A stretch of DNA of 64,000 bases from NCBI RefSeq assembly GCF_037996765.1, contig NZ_JBBNAD010000004.1:434001-498000 (forward strand). Direction: 5' to 3'. This document shows positions 49,623 through 60,129 of the stretch, piece after piece. The DNA is from Bdellovibrio sp. GT3 (lineage in GTDB: Bacteria > Bdellovibrionota > Bdellovibrionia > Bdellovibrionales > Bdellovibrionaceae). The position numbers and the translations under genes were made by a program. Position 1 is the stretch's first letter. Every line of letters starts with the position of its first letter. The notes below the pieces were generated by a model, which was not told where the DNA came from, did not search any database, and saw nothing but the letters and a program-made list of their open reading frames with translations.

Positions 49623-52421
49623 TTAGAATGTACCGATTGAGATGTGTACGCGCCACGGCTCCTCGCCAGGCTGCATGTTCAACTTCCAAGCCATATCCAC
49701 GCTAAGTGGACCGACCGGGGTGTTATAGCGAATGCCGAAACCGGTCGAAGCGCGGTACGGTTCGTTGATATCCAAGCCCTGAATTTGCACGATACCGCCA
49801 TCATAAAACACGGCACCACCCAGGGCGTCGTACACCGGGAATCTTAATTCAGATTTGATAAGTCCCATGGTTGAATCCGTCGTCAGATAGTACTTTCTAT
49901 TGGTGCCGGCAATTCCCAGATCGTTGTTGTTTGGGAAATACTCGGAGCCCGCCTCGTAGCCACGAACCGTGGAGATCCCCCCTAAACTGAAACCTTTTTT
50001 ATCCCAAGGCACACCATTCTGACGAGTAGAAGTGTCAGGCATCTCACTTAGATTCTTTAAGTAACCGCCGCGGAAGTTGTTGGCCCAGATGATAGGTTGC
50101 TTTTGAGCCGTTCCGATTCTGTTATAGAAGGTGATTGCGGCCACGGCACGCCAGTAATTAATGGTTTCAGTTCCGCCAAAAGCAGGATCTGAATATTCGG
50201 CATTAATGCGGGTGAACGTGCCCGCAGTCGGATTGAAAGGGTTATCCCGGAAATCGAAGTCAATGTTGGGACCTGTCGTGACGATATCCTGACGTTCCGG
50301 TGGGTACGGGTAGGTGTCATCCAAACCGGAGTCCTTCACTTGTGCCAGAGAGTAAATATCCCAGGTTCCCAGAATTTTCGGAGTCAGGTCTTTTTCAATT
50401 GTATAAGTGTACTGATTCAAATCAGTGACCTGCTTGAAGTTGTAATCCGTGATCTGACTGGAAAGAGTGATATTCACGCGACCGCGGATGTGGGAGCCGA
50501 ACAAATAAGGCTCTAAGTAACCAGCAACCACTTTGTGCTCAAGATATTTAACGTCTGCGATATTATAATTACCCTCAAGGCGCAAGGAGACCCCGCGCCC
50601 CGTGCCCATCAAATTGCGGTAGGCAATCCCGGTATATCCTCGCAACGTCAGTTTTCGTTCATTGGTAACACCGGCACCGATATTAAATGTTCCGGGTTCA
50701 CGCTCAGAGATACGAACAATCACTGTACGATCTGCGATGTTGGTTTTTTCTTCCAGTGTTCTGACGTCCACGGTATTAAACAAACCGGTTCTTTGCAGCT
50801 GAGATATCGAGTCTTCCAGTTTCTTTGGCGTGATCAACTCACCCTGGCGGATTTCCAATTCCTGATACAGAACAGAGTCGCGAGTGAAAGTATTGCCTTC
50901 CAAAACGATGGAGGCAGCGCGGACCTGAGGTCCCTCAAAGATTTTAAAGTTCAGAGTAGCTTTGGTGTTGGTCTCGTCGTAAGAGACCAGGTCTTCCCTT
51001 TCGTTCAGCAAAAGCATCTCGATATAAGCATTGTTATGGTAGAAATCTTTGATGTTTTTCACTGCTTGTTCGATTTGATTCAGGCGCAGTGGACCTGGTT
51101 TCAGGCCTGTGACTTTCAATAGTTCATCACTTGGATAAGCCTGATTTCCCAGGAAAGACACGGACTGCATCAGCGTCATAGGCCCCTCGTCCATATTCAC
51201 ATACAGGGTGACTTTGTCTTTTTCCTTATTGTAGGTCAGGCGGCTGGAAGTGACTTTCGCCTGCAGGTAACCTTCGTTTTGCAGTGCCAGAACCAAATTC
51301 TTTAAGCCCGCGTCGATATCGTCTTTATTATAGTAGCCCTTTGAAACAATCGGGGAGCTGTAGTTTTTGATGATATCCGCATAGTGTTGGGGATCACGAC
51401 TGAACTTGCCGGTTATATTGATGCCCTGAATTTTTACTTTTGGGCCTTCTTCAATATTGAAAATAATCTTACGCTGAAAAGGGCTGCCGTCTTCCTCTTC
51501 GCGGCTGCTGACTTCGGCGCGGGCATGTCCTTCAGAAAGATAGTAAGCACGAAGTTTGGCGGAAAGTTCATTGCCGATATTAGGATTGGCAGAATAGAAA
51601 TTATCCAGATCAAGGGCATCTTTCAAATTTCCGCGACTGAGGATTTCAGCGCCCTCATATTCAAATTTAAATGATTCTGGACGCTCCACACGATATGTCA
51701 GGGTGGCTTCGGATTCGTCAGAATTATATTCAATTTTGGGTCCGATAAAGTCAGCACGGACAAAGCGTTTGCTATTCAGGAATGAACGGGCGGACTTCAT
51801 AAGATCTGACAGATTTTTTTCCGTCAAAGGTTCATCCAGGCTGGAATCCAGCTTGTCGACCATGGCCTTATTCAGGGCGTGGTTGGGGCTTTGTACAATT
51901 AAGTTATGGATGACGGTGCGCTTGTTTTCAGTCACCTTCAAATGAATATCGACGTTCTCTCCCTTGCCCGGAGGCATTTCAATATCGATGACAGCATTGA
52001 AAAAGCCCTGATCTTTGTAAGCCAGGCGCAGCTTTTCACCCAGTTCAGCCAGTTCCTGCTGATCAAAAACGTTTCCGGACTTGACGGTAAAAATGGACAA
52101 AACTGCAGAGTTCGAGAAAAAGTCATTCCCGGAGATATTGATTTCTCCAATCCTGCGGGCCACCACGTATTCCAGTTTGTAAGTTCCGGCAGTTCTTTCC
52201 GTCACCATCACACGATCAAACAAAGGCTGAGGCTGCAGGTATCTAAGAACATCGTCGATCAGACTTAAAGGAATAAAATCCTTTTTGATAGCCGGATAAC
52301 GCTGTACCAGTTCCGCTTGCATTTTTTCAGGAAGACTTGAAATATCCAATCCCTTCCCAAATGCAGGGGTTGTCTGGATCAAAAGCAGAATTGACAGAGT
52401 CAGAGAGGAAGCTCGAATCAT
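49623..52421 (-). CDS. Omp85 family outer-membrane protein (TamA/BamA-like), six POTRA-like units
   Basis: A 932-residue protein. Residues 1-22 are a signal peptide (LLLIQTTPAFG). I count six POTRA-like repeats between about residues 80 and 560, each ending in a strand such as KVTENKRTVI, NIEEGPKV, NMDEGPM and KIFEGPQV. The C-terminal barrel has Omp85 strand patterns (GAGVTNERKLTLRGYTG, GRVNITLSSQITDY, VRGYEAGSEYF with the VRG(Y) motif of loop L6) and ends in VHISIGTF. TamA of E. coli has three POTRAs and about 577 residues; this is longer and closer to BamA in build. The ATGA overlap with tamB downstream-to-upstream ties it to lipid or protein transport to the outer membrane. Confidence 0.9.
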   Translation of the reverse strand: MIRASSLTLSILLLIQTTPAFGKGLDISSLPEKMQAELVQRYPAIKKDFIPLSLIDDVLRYLQPQPLFDRVMVTERTAGTYKLEYVVARRIGEINISGNDFFSNSAVLSIFTVKSGNVFDQQELAELGEKLRLAYKDQGFFNAVIDIEMPPGKGENVDIHLKVTENKRTVIHNLIVQSPNHALNKAMVDKLDSSLDEPLTEKNLSDLMKSARSFLNSKRFVRADFIGPKIEYNSDESEATLTYRVERPESFKFEYEGAEILSRGNLKDALDLDNFYSANPNIGNELSAKLRAYYLSEGHARAEVSSREEEDGSPFQRKIIFNIEEGPKVKIQGINITGKFSRDPQHYADIIKNYSSPIVSKGYYNKDDIDAGLKNLVLALQNEGYLQAKVTSSRLTYNKEKDKVTLYVNMDEGPMTLMQSVSFLGNQAYPSDELLKVTGLKPGPLRLNQIEQAVKNIKDFYHNNAYIEMLLLNEREDLVSYDETNTKATLNFKIFEGPQVRAASIVLEGNTFTRDSVLYQELEIRQGELITPKKLEDSISQLQRTGLFNTVDVRTLEEKTNIADRTVIVRISEREPGTFNIGAGVTNERKLTLRGYTGIAYRNLMGTGRGVSLRLEGNYNIADVKYLEHKVVAGYLEPYLFGSHIRGRVNITLSSQITDYNFKQVTDLNQYTYTIEKDLTPKILGTWDIYSLAQVKDSGLDDTYPYPPERQDIVTTGPNIDFDFRDNPFNPTAGTFTRINAEYSDPAFGGTETINYWRAVAAITFYNRIGTAQKQPIIWANNFRGGYLKNLSEMPDTSTRQNGVPWDKKGFSLGGISTVRGYEAGSEYFPNNNDLGIAGTNRKYYLTTDSTMGLIKSELRFPVYDALGGAVFYDGGIVQIQGLDINEPYRASTGFGIRYNTPVGPLSVDMAWKLNMQPGEEPWRVHISIGTF

Positions 52422-55400
52422 TTGAACTCCCTCTTAAATTCAAGATCTAGACCGAAGATACTTTCGTTTTCCACAGGTGTGTTTTGCAAGGTGCTGTTCT
52501 CGTAAATATTTTTATTTTCAAAAGAACCCACGGCAGTCCAGTTTGGATTCAACAGGTATTCCAGTCTTACATCGTAACCTGAAATGTCGCCCACTTGACG
52601 GCTGCCGGAGACTTTCATTTTGTCCGTCAAACGACGGGTCAGGGTGATTTTAGGAATACTGATATTGCGAGTGGAGTCGTATTTGGAAGTCACAGACAAA
52701 TTCAAGCCCAGTGTGCTTTCAAGTGGTTTGTTGATTTCTTTTGCGAAGGCCGCACCTGCCACCTCAAGACCCGCTTGATCAGCAAGTGCTTTGGACTGTC
52801 CTGATGTCGCCATGCTTTGCGAGGTCACACCAAGTGCAATCAAGGAAACAATGTCCTGATCGGAGAGGGGGGGGACACTGGTCAGTTTGATGACTGGATT
52901 TTTCGCCGAGCCCTGGGCGAAAAGGCTCACGTCGTACTCATTCACACGGGAAGTCGCCGTGACGTAAAGGTTTGGATTGATCTGAGTCGGATCAGAAAAA
53001 TCAACGTTGCCGGCCTGAATATCAAAGTGCCGATCTTTGAAAATCAATTTAGAGCGTTTTTCCGTGGTGATTTTTCCCAGTAGAATTGGATTCGTGGGTG
53101 GACCCTTAACGGCCAATGCACCGGAAACGGATCCGTCGATCATGGAGTTCTTTACCGCAAGTGGTTTTTCCAGGTTGACCTGGATGTCCAGCAAGATTGG
53201 TTCAAATTGATTTTCGCGCAACACTTTTGGCAGGTAAGCACTTTGTTGAATGTTTGAAACTCCACCGGCACCTTCAGTCAGTTCGCGTTCGAAGACTCCG
53301 CCTGACACCCGGTAGGTTCCGGACAAAGTAAACGGGAACCATTTTCCAGAAAATAACAAGTCAGCTTCGCCGCTGGTGTGGACGCGGTCTGGCACGTTCA
53401 AACTGATGTTTTCCAAATGAGCGCGCACAGAAACCGGCAGGTCCTGAAAACCATTTATGATAACACTTCCGTCACCGGTCATGTTGCCGCCAGCAATGTT
53501 TCCTTTAAGGTCATTGATGATGATGCGTGACTGAGAGAAAGAGACGTTGGCTTGCAGTCTTTCGAGCGGGTGAGGGAAGCCTTTTAGCTTCACAAAAGAG
53601 CGAGTCAGATTCGCGGTGCCCAGGATTTCCGGTTTACTAAGTCTTCCGGAGACTGCAGCGGAAACACGCAATGGGCCGCCCAGGTCATCAAGGAAAGGCA
53701 TGAAGATCTGCAATAGTCTTAAGTCTGTTCTTGCCTGAATATCCATGTTCAAGCGTTCTGCTGTGAAATTATTGCCTTTGATCTGAATCGAGTTTTGCGG
53801 CCCACGAAGGATGAAGTTTTTAAATGTCACAGAGCCGTTGTCCATGGCAATTTCAATAGGCCCATTATTGGAGATACTGGAGTTGGCGCGTTTCAGGCCA
53901 AACTCGTCGATCAGAATTTTACCGGATGATTTAAGCAGATCGCCGGATTCGGAGCGTAGATCGATGGTGGCAGTCAACGAGGACTCGTATTCACTTGCAA
54001 GATTTGCCCCGCCAATCAAGGCCAGCAAGGTTGCAAATGTCCAGTTGTTCGTCTTCATCTGAATTCTAAGCGGAGAGACTTTTTCAAATGGATACTGGAA
54101 GCTGCCCTGGACTTTATCGCCAAAGAGGTTTACCTGTCCGCCGAAGGCCTTAGTGTCGACACTCATTTGGAAATTGGAGTTTTCAACCTCTTGATCCTCA
54201 AGAACTGTTTCCGTCAGGCCGCCCTTGATATTTACACGTGCATCACTGAAGGAGTTTTTAATTTCAGCAGAAACATTCAGTGCCCCGTAAATATTGTCAG
54301 CGATCTGAGTGACAATATCGGACTCCTCAAGTCTCCAGTTTTTGGCGTCAACCATCAGATTCAGAATTTTATCTGAGCTGATATCGCCCGTGACATCGGC
54401 GACGGAGTTGTTCTTCAGAAGTTGAACTTTGCGAGTTTTGATATTTCCGTTGGTGGCATCCACGTTAAAGTGAAGCTGATCAAAGCTTTCGTCGCCGGCT
54501 TTGACGTTTTTAAAGGCGGAATCCAGCTTGTAGTTTAGCTTCCAGAAATTCAAAGGCCCTTGAACAGAGGCTTTGGCTGCGCCAATTCCCTGAACGGAGA
54601 AAGGGAATTCATAGATGCCGGAAATGATTTTTGCGATGTCGGCCAAATCAGCCGTCGGTGCACTGAATGTTCCGACAAGCGTGCTGTTGTTCAAATTAAT
54701 ATCCAGGTCGCCAATATATTGGGTGCGGTTTTCGGCGCCGGCGATCTCCGAGAATATCAAATGACCTTTTTGCAGTTTCACGTTGCTGATGGCATTGCCC
54801 AGAGTGAAAGTCTCAAAAACAAAGTTTCGAACATTCAAAACCAGGTCCATCGTTGCTGTGTCGGCGTTTCCTTGGGTCGAACCTTCAATGCTGGCCTGGC
54901 CTGACATTTTCAAATGCGCCAGGTTTTGGATGTCTTTGGTGTCCAGGTTTTTGGTTTTATAGTTGATCTTAAAACCCTTATCGAAATCAACAACGCCATC
55001 GCTGGTGCCAACACTGCTGCCAATCTGCAGGTGGGTATCGTAGCTGACAGAGGACGTGGTCATGTGGGCTTTGCCGGTGACCTTCATGTCTTTCAGATTT
55101 ACAATTTCTGTACCCTTGGAGTTGTTTTCAGATTTGACCCAAAGATTTTGTCCTGTCAGTGTTCCGCCTTCGCAATTCAATTGGAAGGAAGGCAGGATTT
55201 TTCCGGAGCAGGGAAGTGATCCTTGCAGCTGAACTCCAACAGGGATGTTTGCCAGATCCAGGGAAACAAAAAGCTTTTGCAGATCCAGATTGTTGATTTT
55301 GATCTCGGATTGGAAGTCGTAGTTTTCGTTCAGTCGCAATTCTGACTTGTTAAGCTTCGCTTCGCCCGCCGGATGGCTGACCAGGACTTCTGAAAAATGA

Positions 55401-56380
55401 AAGCCCTTGTCTTTGTACTCGCCCTTGATGTGCGCGTCACCCAACGTGAACTTGTCCACGATGACGGATTCAGTGTTGATATCGGCTTTGCCTTGGATGT
55501 CCTGCAGGCCATTGAAGCGAACTTCGGCCTCTGTTTTCAGGGTTCCGGAAAGTTTTGGAATTTTCGCTTCAGGTTTGATGTCATGAAATTCTTCGTAAAG
55601 ATCCGCCAGAGAGATCTTTGTGGTCAAATCGATGACACCAGAAGGTTTGATGGTCACATTTTTAAAATCAGTCATTTCACCACGGGCCAGGACTTCGGAT
55701 TCATCAAGGCGTACGCCCAATTGCAAAATGCGTAAGGACTGTCGGGTTAAATAAAGGTGAGTGTCCAGTGAGCCGGAAAACTGCCCGACTTTTTTCAACG
55801 ACAGTGCCAGGGCTGGAGTGTCCAGCTTGGCTGTGATGTTGCGGCCCATATTGGTCAAAAGAATGCCGATATTGTTTGCCTCAACGTGGAAGCCCATTTT
55901 TTCAGAGCTCACCAGGATGTGTGCGTCCTGAATCAAAACTTTTTGCAGGGGGATTTTTTCCGTAATGGAGAAAATCTCATCGATAGGAAGCGGTTTTGGC
56001 TTGGAATCGTCCTTGATCAGGGGATCGATATTGATTTTTGCTTCAGGAGCCGTGATCACCAAAGCGGAAAGCTTAAGACGGCCGCCTAACAGCGAGAAGA
56101 AATCCAACTGCACTCGCGCTCGGGCAACGCGAATCTCTTCGGTGATTTTGGTGATTTCGCCTTTTGAAATAATGCGGATATTTTCAAGCGCCACCGATGT
56201 GCTCAGTACGCGAATCCGCATGCGCTCAGCTTGAATGTCCACAGGCAGGTTTTTGGAATAACTTTGCAATTCGTTCAGAGCCCAGGTTTCCAGGCGCGGA
56301 ATAATCAACCAGGTGCCCAAGCCCCATAAAATCAAGAATGCCAATGTTGGAGTGATCAAAATCCAAAAGACGCGTTTCAC
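52418..56380 (-). CDS. tamB: TamB/AsmA-like translocation protein
   Basis: A 1320-residue protein from GTG 56380, overlapping the stop of the gene upstream by GTGA; the TTG 12 bases earlier is less likely because GGAG sits right for the GTG. A single N-terminal anchor helix (ITPTLAFLILWGLGTWLII) is followed by a very long run of beta-strand-rich repeats typical of the TamB/AsmA/YhdP bridge-like lipid-transport family. The C-terminal TamB domain (DUF490) is recognisable, ending LEYLLNPNWTAVGSFENKN and DLEFKREFK. It spans the periplasm between inner membrane and the Omp85 partner encoded next to it. The shared ATGA overlap with the Omp85 gene supports this. Confidence 0.95.
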   Translation of the reverse strand: MKRVFWILITPTLAFLILWGLGTWLIIPRLETWALNELQSYSKNLPVDIQAERMRIRVLSTSVALENIRIISKGEITKITEEIRVARARVQLDFFSLLGGRLKLSALVITAPEAKINIDPLIKDDSKPKPLPIDEIFSITEKIPLQKVLIQDAHILVSSEKMGFHVEANNIGILLTNMGRNITAKLDTPALALSLKKVGQFSGSLDTHLYLTRQSLRILQLGVRLDESEVLARGEMTDFKNVTIKPSGVIDLTTKISLADLYEEFHDIKPEAKIPKLSGTLKTEAEVRFNGLQDIQGKADINTESVIVDKFTLGDAHIKGEYKDKGFHFSEVLVSHPAGEAKLNKSELRLNENYDFQSEIKINNLDLQKLFVSLDLANIPVGVQLQGSLPCSGKILPSFQLNCEGGTLTGQNLWVKSENNSKGTEIVNLKDMKVTGKAHMTTSSVSYDTHLQIGSSVGTSDGVVDFDKGFKINYKTKNLDTKDIQNLAHLKMSGQASIEGSTQGNADTATMDLVLNVRNFVFETFTLGNAISNVKLQKGHLIFSEIAGAENRTQYIGDLDINLNNSTLVGTFSAPTADLADIAKIISGIYEFPFSVQGIGAAKASVQGPLNFWKLNYKLDSAFKNVKAGDESFDQLHFNVDATNGNIKTRKVQLLKNNSVADVTGDISSDKILNLMVDAKNWRLEESDIVTQIADNIYGALNVSAEIKNSFSDARVNIKGGLTETVLEDQEVENSNFQMSVDTKAFGGQVNLFGDKVQGSFQYPFEKVSPLRIQMKTNNWTFATLLALIGGANLASEYESSLTATIDLRSESGDLLKSSGKILIDEFGLKRANSSISNNGPIEIAMDNGSVTFKNFILRGPQNSIQIKGNNFTAERLNMDIQARTDLRLLQIFMPFLDDLGGPLRVSAAVSGRLSKPEILGTANLTRSFVKLKGFPHPLERLQANVSFSQSRIIINDLKGNIAGGNMTGDGSVIINGFQDLPVSVRAHLENISLNVPDRVHTSGEADLLFSGKWFPFTLSGTYRVSGGVFERELTEGAGGVSNIQQSAYLPKVLRENQFEPILLDIQVNLEKPLAVKNSMIDGSVSGALAVKGPPTNPILLGKITTEKRSKLIFKDRHFDIQAGNVDFSDPTQINPNLYVTATSRVNEYDVSLFAQGSAKNPVIKLTSVPPLSDQDIVSLIALGVTSQSMATSGQSKALADQAGLEVAGAAFAKEINKPLESTLGLNLSVTSKYDSTRNISIPKITLTRRLTDKMKVSGSRQVGDISGYDVRLEYLLNPNWTAVGSFENKNIYENSTLQNTPVENESIFGLDLEFKREFK

Positions 56381-57426
56381 TGACCACTCCAAATACTTAA
56401 TAGCGCACTGCCAGCCCGGTAATGAGGACGGGATGCCAGCAGCCCTTCCAGAATTTCAACCGCGGTGTGCTTTTGCCCGATACCCCACATGGCTTGAGCG
56501 CGAAGGTAAGCAGTCGCAAAGAATGTCTCCGGCTCGTGCGCCAGAGCCAGTTCAACATGAGAGATTTCATTTAGAAGTTCGATGAAGCGACGGCATTGCA
56601 GCAGAACTTCCAGACGGAACCATAAAAGGCTTTCGGATATTTCACAAAACTGCAGAATATCCAAAGCCGTTTCGTAGCCTTCCAGCATGAACGCGGCGAT
56701 TGCAAAATCAAAAGCCATATCCGGATCCTGTTCCGCATGGTCGCGCAGATTTTGCAAAAGAATCAGCATGACTCTTTCGACTTCCGGATCCTTTGGTGAA
56801 AGCTCTTCAGGTTTCGGATCACGAGCGCGCGGGGATCGGCGTGCCAGAATTTCCAAAGCATGGCGCTGGCGGTGTTCGCGAACTTCATTGCTGACATCAC
56901 TGTCGCCCGGATAAAGTTTTTGCAGTCGCTCCAGCAGAACTTTTTCCTGTTCATAAAGTTGCTGCGTGCGCAGAGTGATCAATTGATCCAGGAGATTCTT
57001 TTTATTGCTTAGGAAATCCTTGTGAATGCGGTACTTGCGATTCGAGCGCCATTCACCCAAAAGAGGCGAGCGTGAATTCAGAGCCAGAGATCTGGCGGCT
57101 TCATTTTCAGATTCACTTTCGCGGATGCCCTCGATCAATGCCTCGATGACTTTATCATCAAGATCCAAGGATGCATGCCCCAAGGCCTCCATAAAAAACG
57201 GCCACGGCACAGGAAATGTTTCGTTGTCGATATGCTTAAGAACGAATTCAGCAAGTTGCAGGTGGCGACCGCTTAGATTTAGAAATCTCGCCAAGGCATT
57301 GATGTTATCCAGAGAAATCTGTTCAGGAGAAGAGTCCAGGGTGGAAATAAGTCGTGAAGCCACTTCATCCAGATCGCTGGTCTCATTGAGTAAATTTTGA
57401 ATTTCCAACTCAACAAAAGTGGACAA
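56377..57426 (-). CDS. Helical repeat protein upstream of tamB
   Basis: A 349-residue cytoplasmic, all-helical protein (for example LNLSGRHLQLAEFVLKHIDN and YETALDILQFCEISESLLWF), resembling degenerate TPR repeats. There are no catalytic motifs or signal peptide. Its stop overlaps the tamB start (GTGA), so it is the first gene of the tamB-Omp85 operon and may regulate or support it. The function is unknown. Confidence 0.75.
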   Translation of the reverse strand: MSTFVELEIQNLLNETSDLDEVASRLISTLDSSPEQISLDNINALARFLNLSGRHLQLAEFVLKHIDNETFPVPWPFFMEALGHASLDLDDKVIEALIEGIRESESENEAARSLALNSRSPLLGEWRSNRKYRIHKDFLSNKKNLLDQLITLRTQQLYEQEKVLLERLQKLYPGDSDVSNEVREHRQRHALEILARRSPRARDPKPEELSPKDPEVERVMLILLQNLRDHAEQDPDMAFDFAIAAFMLEGYETALDILQFCEISESLLWFRLEVLLQCRRFIELLNEISHVELALAHEPETFFATAYLRAQAMWGIGQKHTAVEILEGLLASRPHYRAGSALLSIWSGQ

Positions 57427-57529
57427 AAAAAGCCTCCGCCCTGATTAATCAGAATAACACTGTTATTTTGTTATAAAAACCAGTGTTAGCGGAGACTTAA
57501 TATCTTGCGTTAGTGATTATTTTTACTAA

Positions 57530-58096
57530 CTATCTTTGGCTTACGCGCTCTACGTAGTCACCAGTTGAAGTATCGATACGCAAAGTATCGCCTTCATTGA
57601 TGTGCAAAGGCACGCTCACAACCAAGCCAGTTTCCATAGTTGCTGGTTTGGAAGCACCAGTAACACGGTCACCTTTGATACCTGGGTCTGTTTGAGCAAC
57701 CAACAAGTTCACAGCTTTTGGAACGTCTGCAGCAACGGCTTTTTCATTGTAGAATAGAACCACAACTTTCAAACCTTCAGTCAGGTAGTATCTTGATTCG
57801 CCAAGATCTTCTTCGGACATCGCGATTTGCTCGTAAGTTTCATTCGACATGAAGTTGAAGCCCGTGTCGTCTTTATAAAGGAAGTTCATCTCTTTGTTTT
57901 CAACGTTTGGAACTTCGAATTTTTCGCCGGATTTGAATGTTACTTCCAGGTTTTGGCCTGTCAGCATGTTTCTCAATTTTGTGCGGGTGAATTGGTTGCC
58001 TTTACCTGGTTTTACGTGTTGGAAGTCCACGATCACGTAAGGTTTGCCTTCAACCATAATCTTAAGATTTTTTCTAAAGTCCGACGTTTCGTACAT
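57530..58096 (-). CDS. efp: Translation elongation factor P
   Basis: A 188-residue protein of normal length. Domain I carries the modification loop HVKPGKGNQFTRTKLRN with Lys32 at the tip, the residue that is beta-lysylated by EpmA in many bacteria; no epmA or epmB is in the window, so the state of Lys32 is unknown. VSVPLHINEGDTLRIDTSTG and GDYVERV near the end are the EF-P C-terminal signature. It relieves ribosome stalling at polyproline. It is followed closely by the TPR protein gene on the same strand. Confidence 0.95.
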   Translation of the reverse strand: MYETSDFRKNLKIMVEGKPYVIVDFQHVKPGKGNQFTRTKLRNMLTGQNLEVTFKSGEKFEVPNVENKEMNFLYKDDTGFNFMSNETYEQIAMSEEDLGESRYYLTEGLKVVVLFYNEKAVAADVPKAVNLLVAQTDPGIKGDRVTGASKPATMETGLVVSVPLHINEGDTLRIDTSTGDYVERVSQR

Positions 58097-58153
58097 TCTG
58101 ATCCTCGTTTGTTATTCAAAGAGGTTCACTATGCCCAAATCGGCCGTGGGTTG

Positions 58154-58984
58154 TCAAATATGGGAGCGGTAGTCTTCGATTTTGCGAAGCATCATCTCGA
58201 GGGTTTCGATCTTCTTTTTGCGCACCATCTCCTCGCGCGGAAGGAGAGGTTTTAAAGGAACGGGTTCGTCAGGTTCGTTATAACGGACCTGCAGTGTTTT
58301 CATTCTGCGTTGAATCTCGGCATGGTCGCCGAATTCCACGCGGGTGTCCTTAAGAAGTGCATGGGCCTTTTCCAGATCGTTGCGCACAATAAAGGCATCG
58401 ATCAGGGAAAGCATGCGTTCAAAAGCCTTATTTCTAGGCACCGGTTGGGGTTTGAAAACCTCAGTGGCAGCACCTGTTTTTGTACCAGGCACGGTTTGCT
58501 CAATCGGGGGAGATTCCAAATTCACCTGCGGAAGTTTTTCCATCGAAAAAACTTCGTCGTCATACTCGTCCGCCGTCAAAGATTCCAGTTTTTGCACGGC
58601 TTTTTGCGCGGACTGAGAGTTGGGATTCAAAAACAAAACCATCTTGAAAGCCTTTAGAGCTTCCTTTGGATTCTTGTTGGCCAGCTGAAGTTCGGCCAGC
58701 AGTTGATGAGCAAGGATGTTCTCCGAAGCCAAGCCTGTGGCCTTTTTCAGGGCCTCGATAGCGCGGCCGATTTGGCCTGCGTCGCGCAAAATTTTAGCGT
58801 ATGTGACCAATCCTCCGACAAATTGCGGATGGCGTTGAACGCCAGAAGTCACAACCTGCAAGGCCTCTTTCATCATCCCCATCTCGCGATAAGCTTCCGC
58901 CAGCGGTGCAAACACCTGGGAAGTTGGATCCTTTGCGAGGATAGTCTGATATTTTTCGATAGCGCTTGCTTCAATCTTCGGCAT
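58154..58984 (-). CDS. TPR-repeat protein
   Basis: A 276-residue cytoplasmic protein with about four TPR units in residues 1-160 (YQTILAKDPTSQVFAPLAEA, LVTYAKILRDAGQIGRAIEA, AHQLLAELQLANKNPKEALK). A charged middle (residues about 150-190) and a C-terminal helical arm with LKPLLPREEMVRKKKIETLE follow. No signal peptide. The role is protein-protein interaction; partners unknown. It lies 57 bases upstream of efp. Confidence 0.8.
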   Translation of the reverse strand: MPKIEASAIEKYQTILAKDPTSQVFAPLAEAYREMGMMKEALQVVTSGVQRHPQFVGGLVTYAKILRDAGQIGRAIEALKKATGLASENILAHQLLAELQLANKNPKEALKAFKMVLFLNPNSQSAQKAVQKLESLTADEYDDEVFSMEKLPQVNLESPPIEQTVPGTKTGAATEVFKPQPVPRNKAFERMLSLIDAFIVRNDLEKAHALLKDTRVEFGDHAEIQRRMKTLQVRYNEPDEPVPLKPLLPREEMVRKKKIETLEMMLRKIEDYRSHI

Positions 58985-59044
58985 GCTTCAGATTCTAGTG
59001 CACATTCATTGACTTAGCAATACGTTCGGAATGAAATTAAAAGT

Positions 59045-59551
59045 ATGAGTTTGACGATTCTTGGGGTTGACCCCGGTTCCCGCATCACAGGTTTTGGCGT
59101 GGTTCGCATCAACAATGGCAAAATTGAACACATCAATCACGGTGTTATTTTGCTGGAGGAGGATATGAACTTTGCCTCGCGCATGACTGAACTTGGTTTG
59201 GCCTTTCGCGAAGTCATGGAGAAATATCGTCCCCATCAAGTGGTGATCGAGAAAATCTTTATGGGTAAAAATGCCGACAGCGCCTTTAAGCTGGGGCACG
59301 TGCGGGGAGTGGTGATGTATGAAGCCGGTTTGGGCAAAGCCTCCGTTGCTGAATACGCCACGAGATCCGTTAAAAAAGGAATCACCGGCAATGGTGGTTC
59401 TTCAAAAGAGGATGTGCAGGCTGTTTTGTTGGCCATGCTGGGGATTAAATCCATCAATCGCATCGATGCCTCGGATGCTTTGGCCATGGCTTGCTACCAT
59501 GCCTTTGAAATGAAAAAGAACGCAGTTTTACAAAAAGCGGTGAGTATATGA
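59045..59551 (+). CDS. ruvC: Holliday junction endonuclease RuvC
   Basis: A 168-residue RNase H-fold nuclease. Catalytic acids are visible: ILGVDPGSRITGFG (Asp), VVIEKIFMGKN (Glu) and RIDASDALAMACYHA (two Asp). It cuts Holliday junctions moved by RuvAB. The stop overlaps the ruvA start (ATGA at 59548). Confidence 0.95.
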   Translation: MSLTILGVDPGSRITGFGVVRINNGKIEHINHGVILLEEDMNFASRMTELGLAFREVMEKYRPHQVVIEKIFMGKNADSAFKLGHVRGVVMYEAGLGKASVAEYATRSVKKGITGNGGSSKEDVQAVLLAMLGIKSINRIDASDALAMACYHAFEMKKNAVLQKAVSI

Positions 59552-60129
59552 TCGGTTATTTGCGCGGAAAAATTATCGAAGTCCTGGGTGATTCAGCCCT
59601 GATTGATGTGCAAGGTGTGGGCTATGAGGTTTTTGCCTCCTCGAACACATTGGGTGACTTCACAACTTTGCTGGGCAAAGACATCATCGTCTGGATTCAT
59701 ACCCATGTACGCGAAGATGCCCTGACACTTTTTGGTTTTCACGACAAAGAGGAAAAGAATCTGTTTCTTTCACTTCTAAAAGTGAATGGTGTCGGTCCAA
59801 AAATGGCCTTGAGTATCTTGTCGGGTGGTCGTCCTGTGCAAATTCAGGAAATGATCGAGGCTGGAAATGCCAAGGCACTTTCCGGGTTGCCTAAAGTGGG
59901 TAAGAAAACTGCAGAGCAAATCATCCTGACTCTTAAAGGAAAACTTGTTTCAATCGACGAGGGTAGCAAGATCAAGTCAGAGTCTTTGACACAAATTACG
60001 TCGGCGCTTTTGAATCTTGGATATAAATCTCAACTGGTGGATCAATTCGTGGCGACTTTGCCGATGACAGTTTCTGTCGAAGAGGGCGTGCGTAAAGGAT
60101 TCCAAACATTGTCAGGTAGCTTGTCATGA
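59548..60129 (+). CDS. ruvA: Holliday junction helicase subunit RuvA
   Basis: A 193-residue protein with an OB-fold ([20 protein letters not shown]), two HhH motifs ([37 protein letters not shown]) and a C-terminal RuvB-contact domain. It binds the four-way junction and recruits RuvB. Coupled by ATGA overlaps to ruvC upstream and ruvB downstream. Confidence 0.95.
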   Translation: MIGYLRGKIIEVLGDSALIDVQGVGYEVFASSNTLGDFTTLLGKDIIVWIHTHVREDALTLFGFHDKEEKNLFLSLLKVNGVGPKMALSILSGGRPVQIQEMIEAGNAKALSGLPKVGKKTAEQIILTLKGKLVSIDEGSKIKSESLTQITSALLNLGYKSQLVDQFVATLPMTVSVEEGVRKGFQTLSGSLS

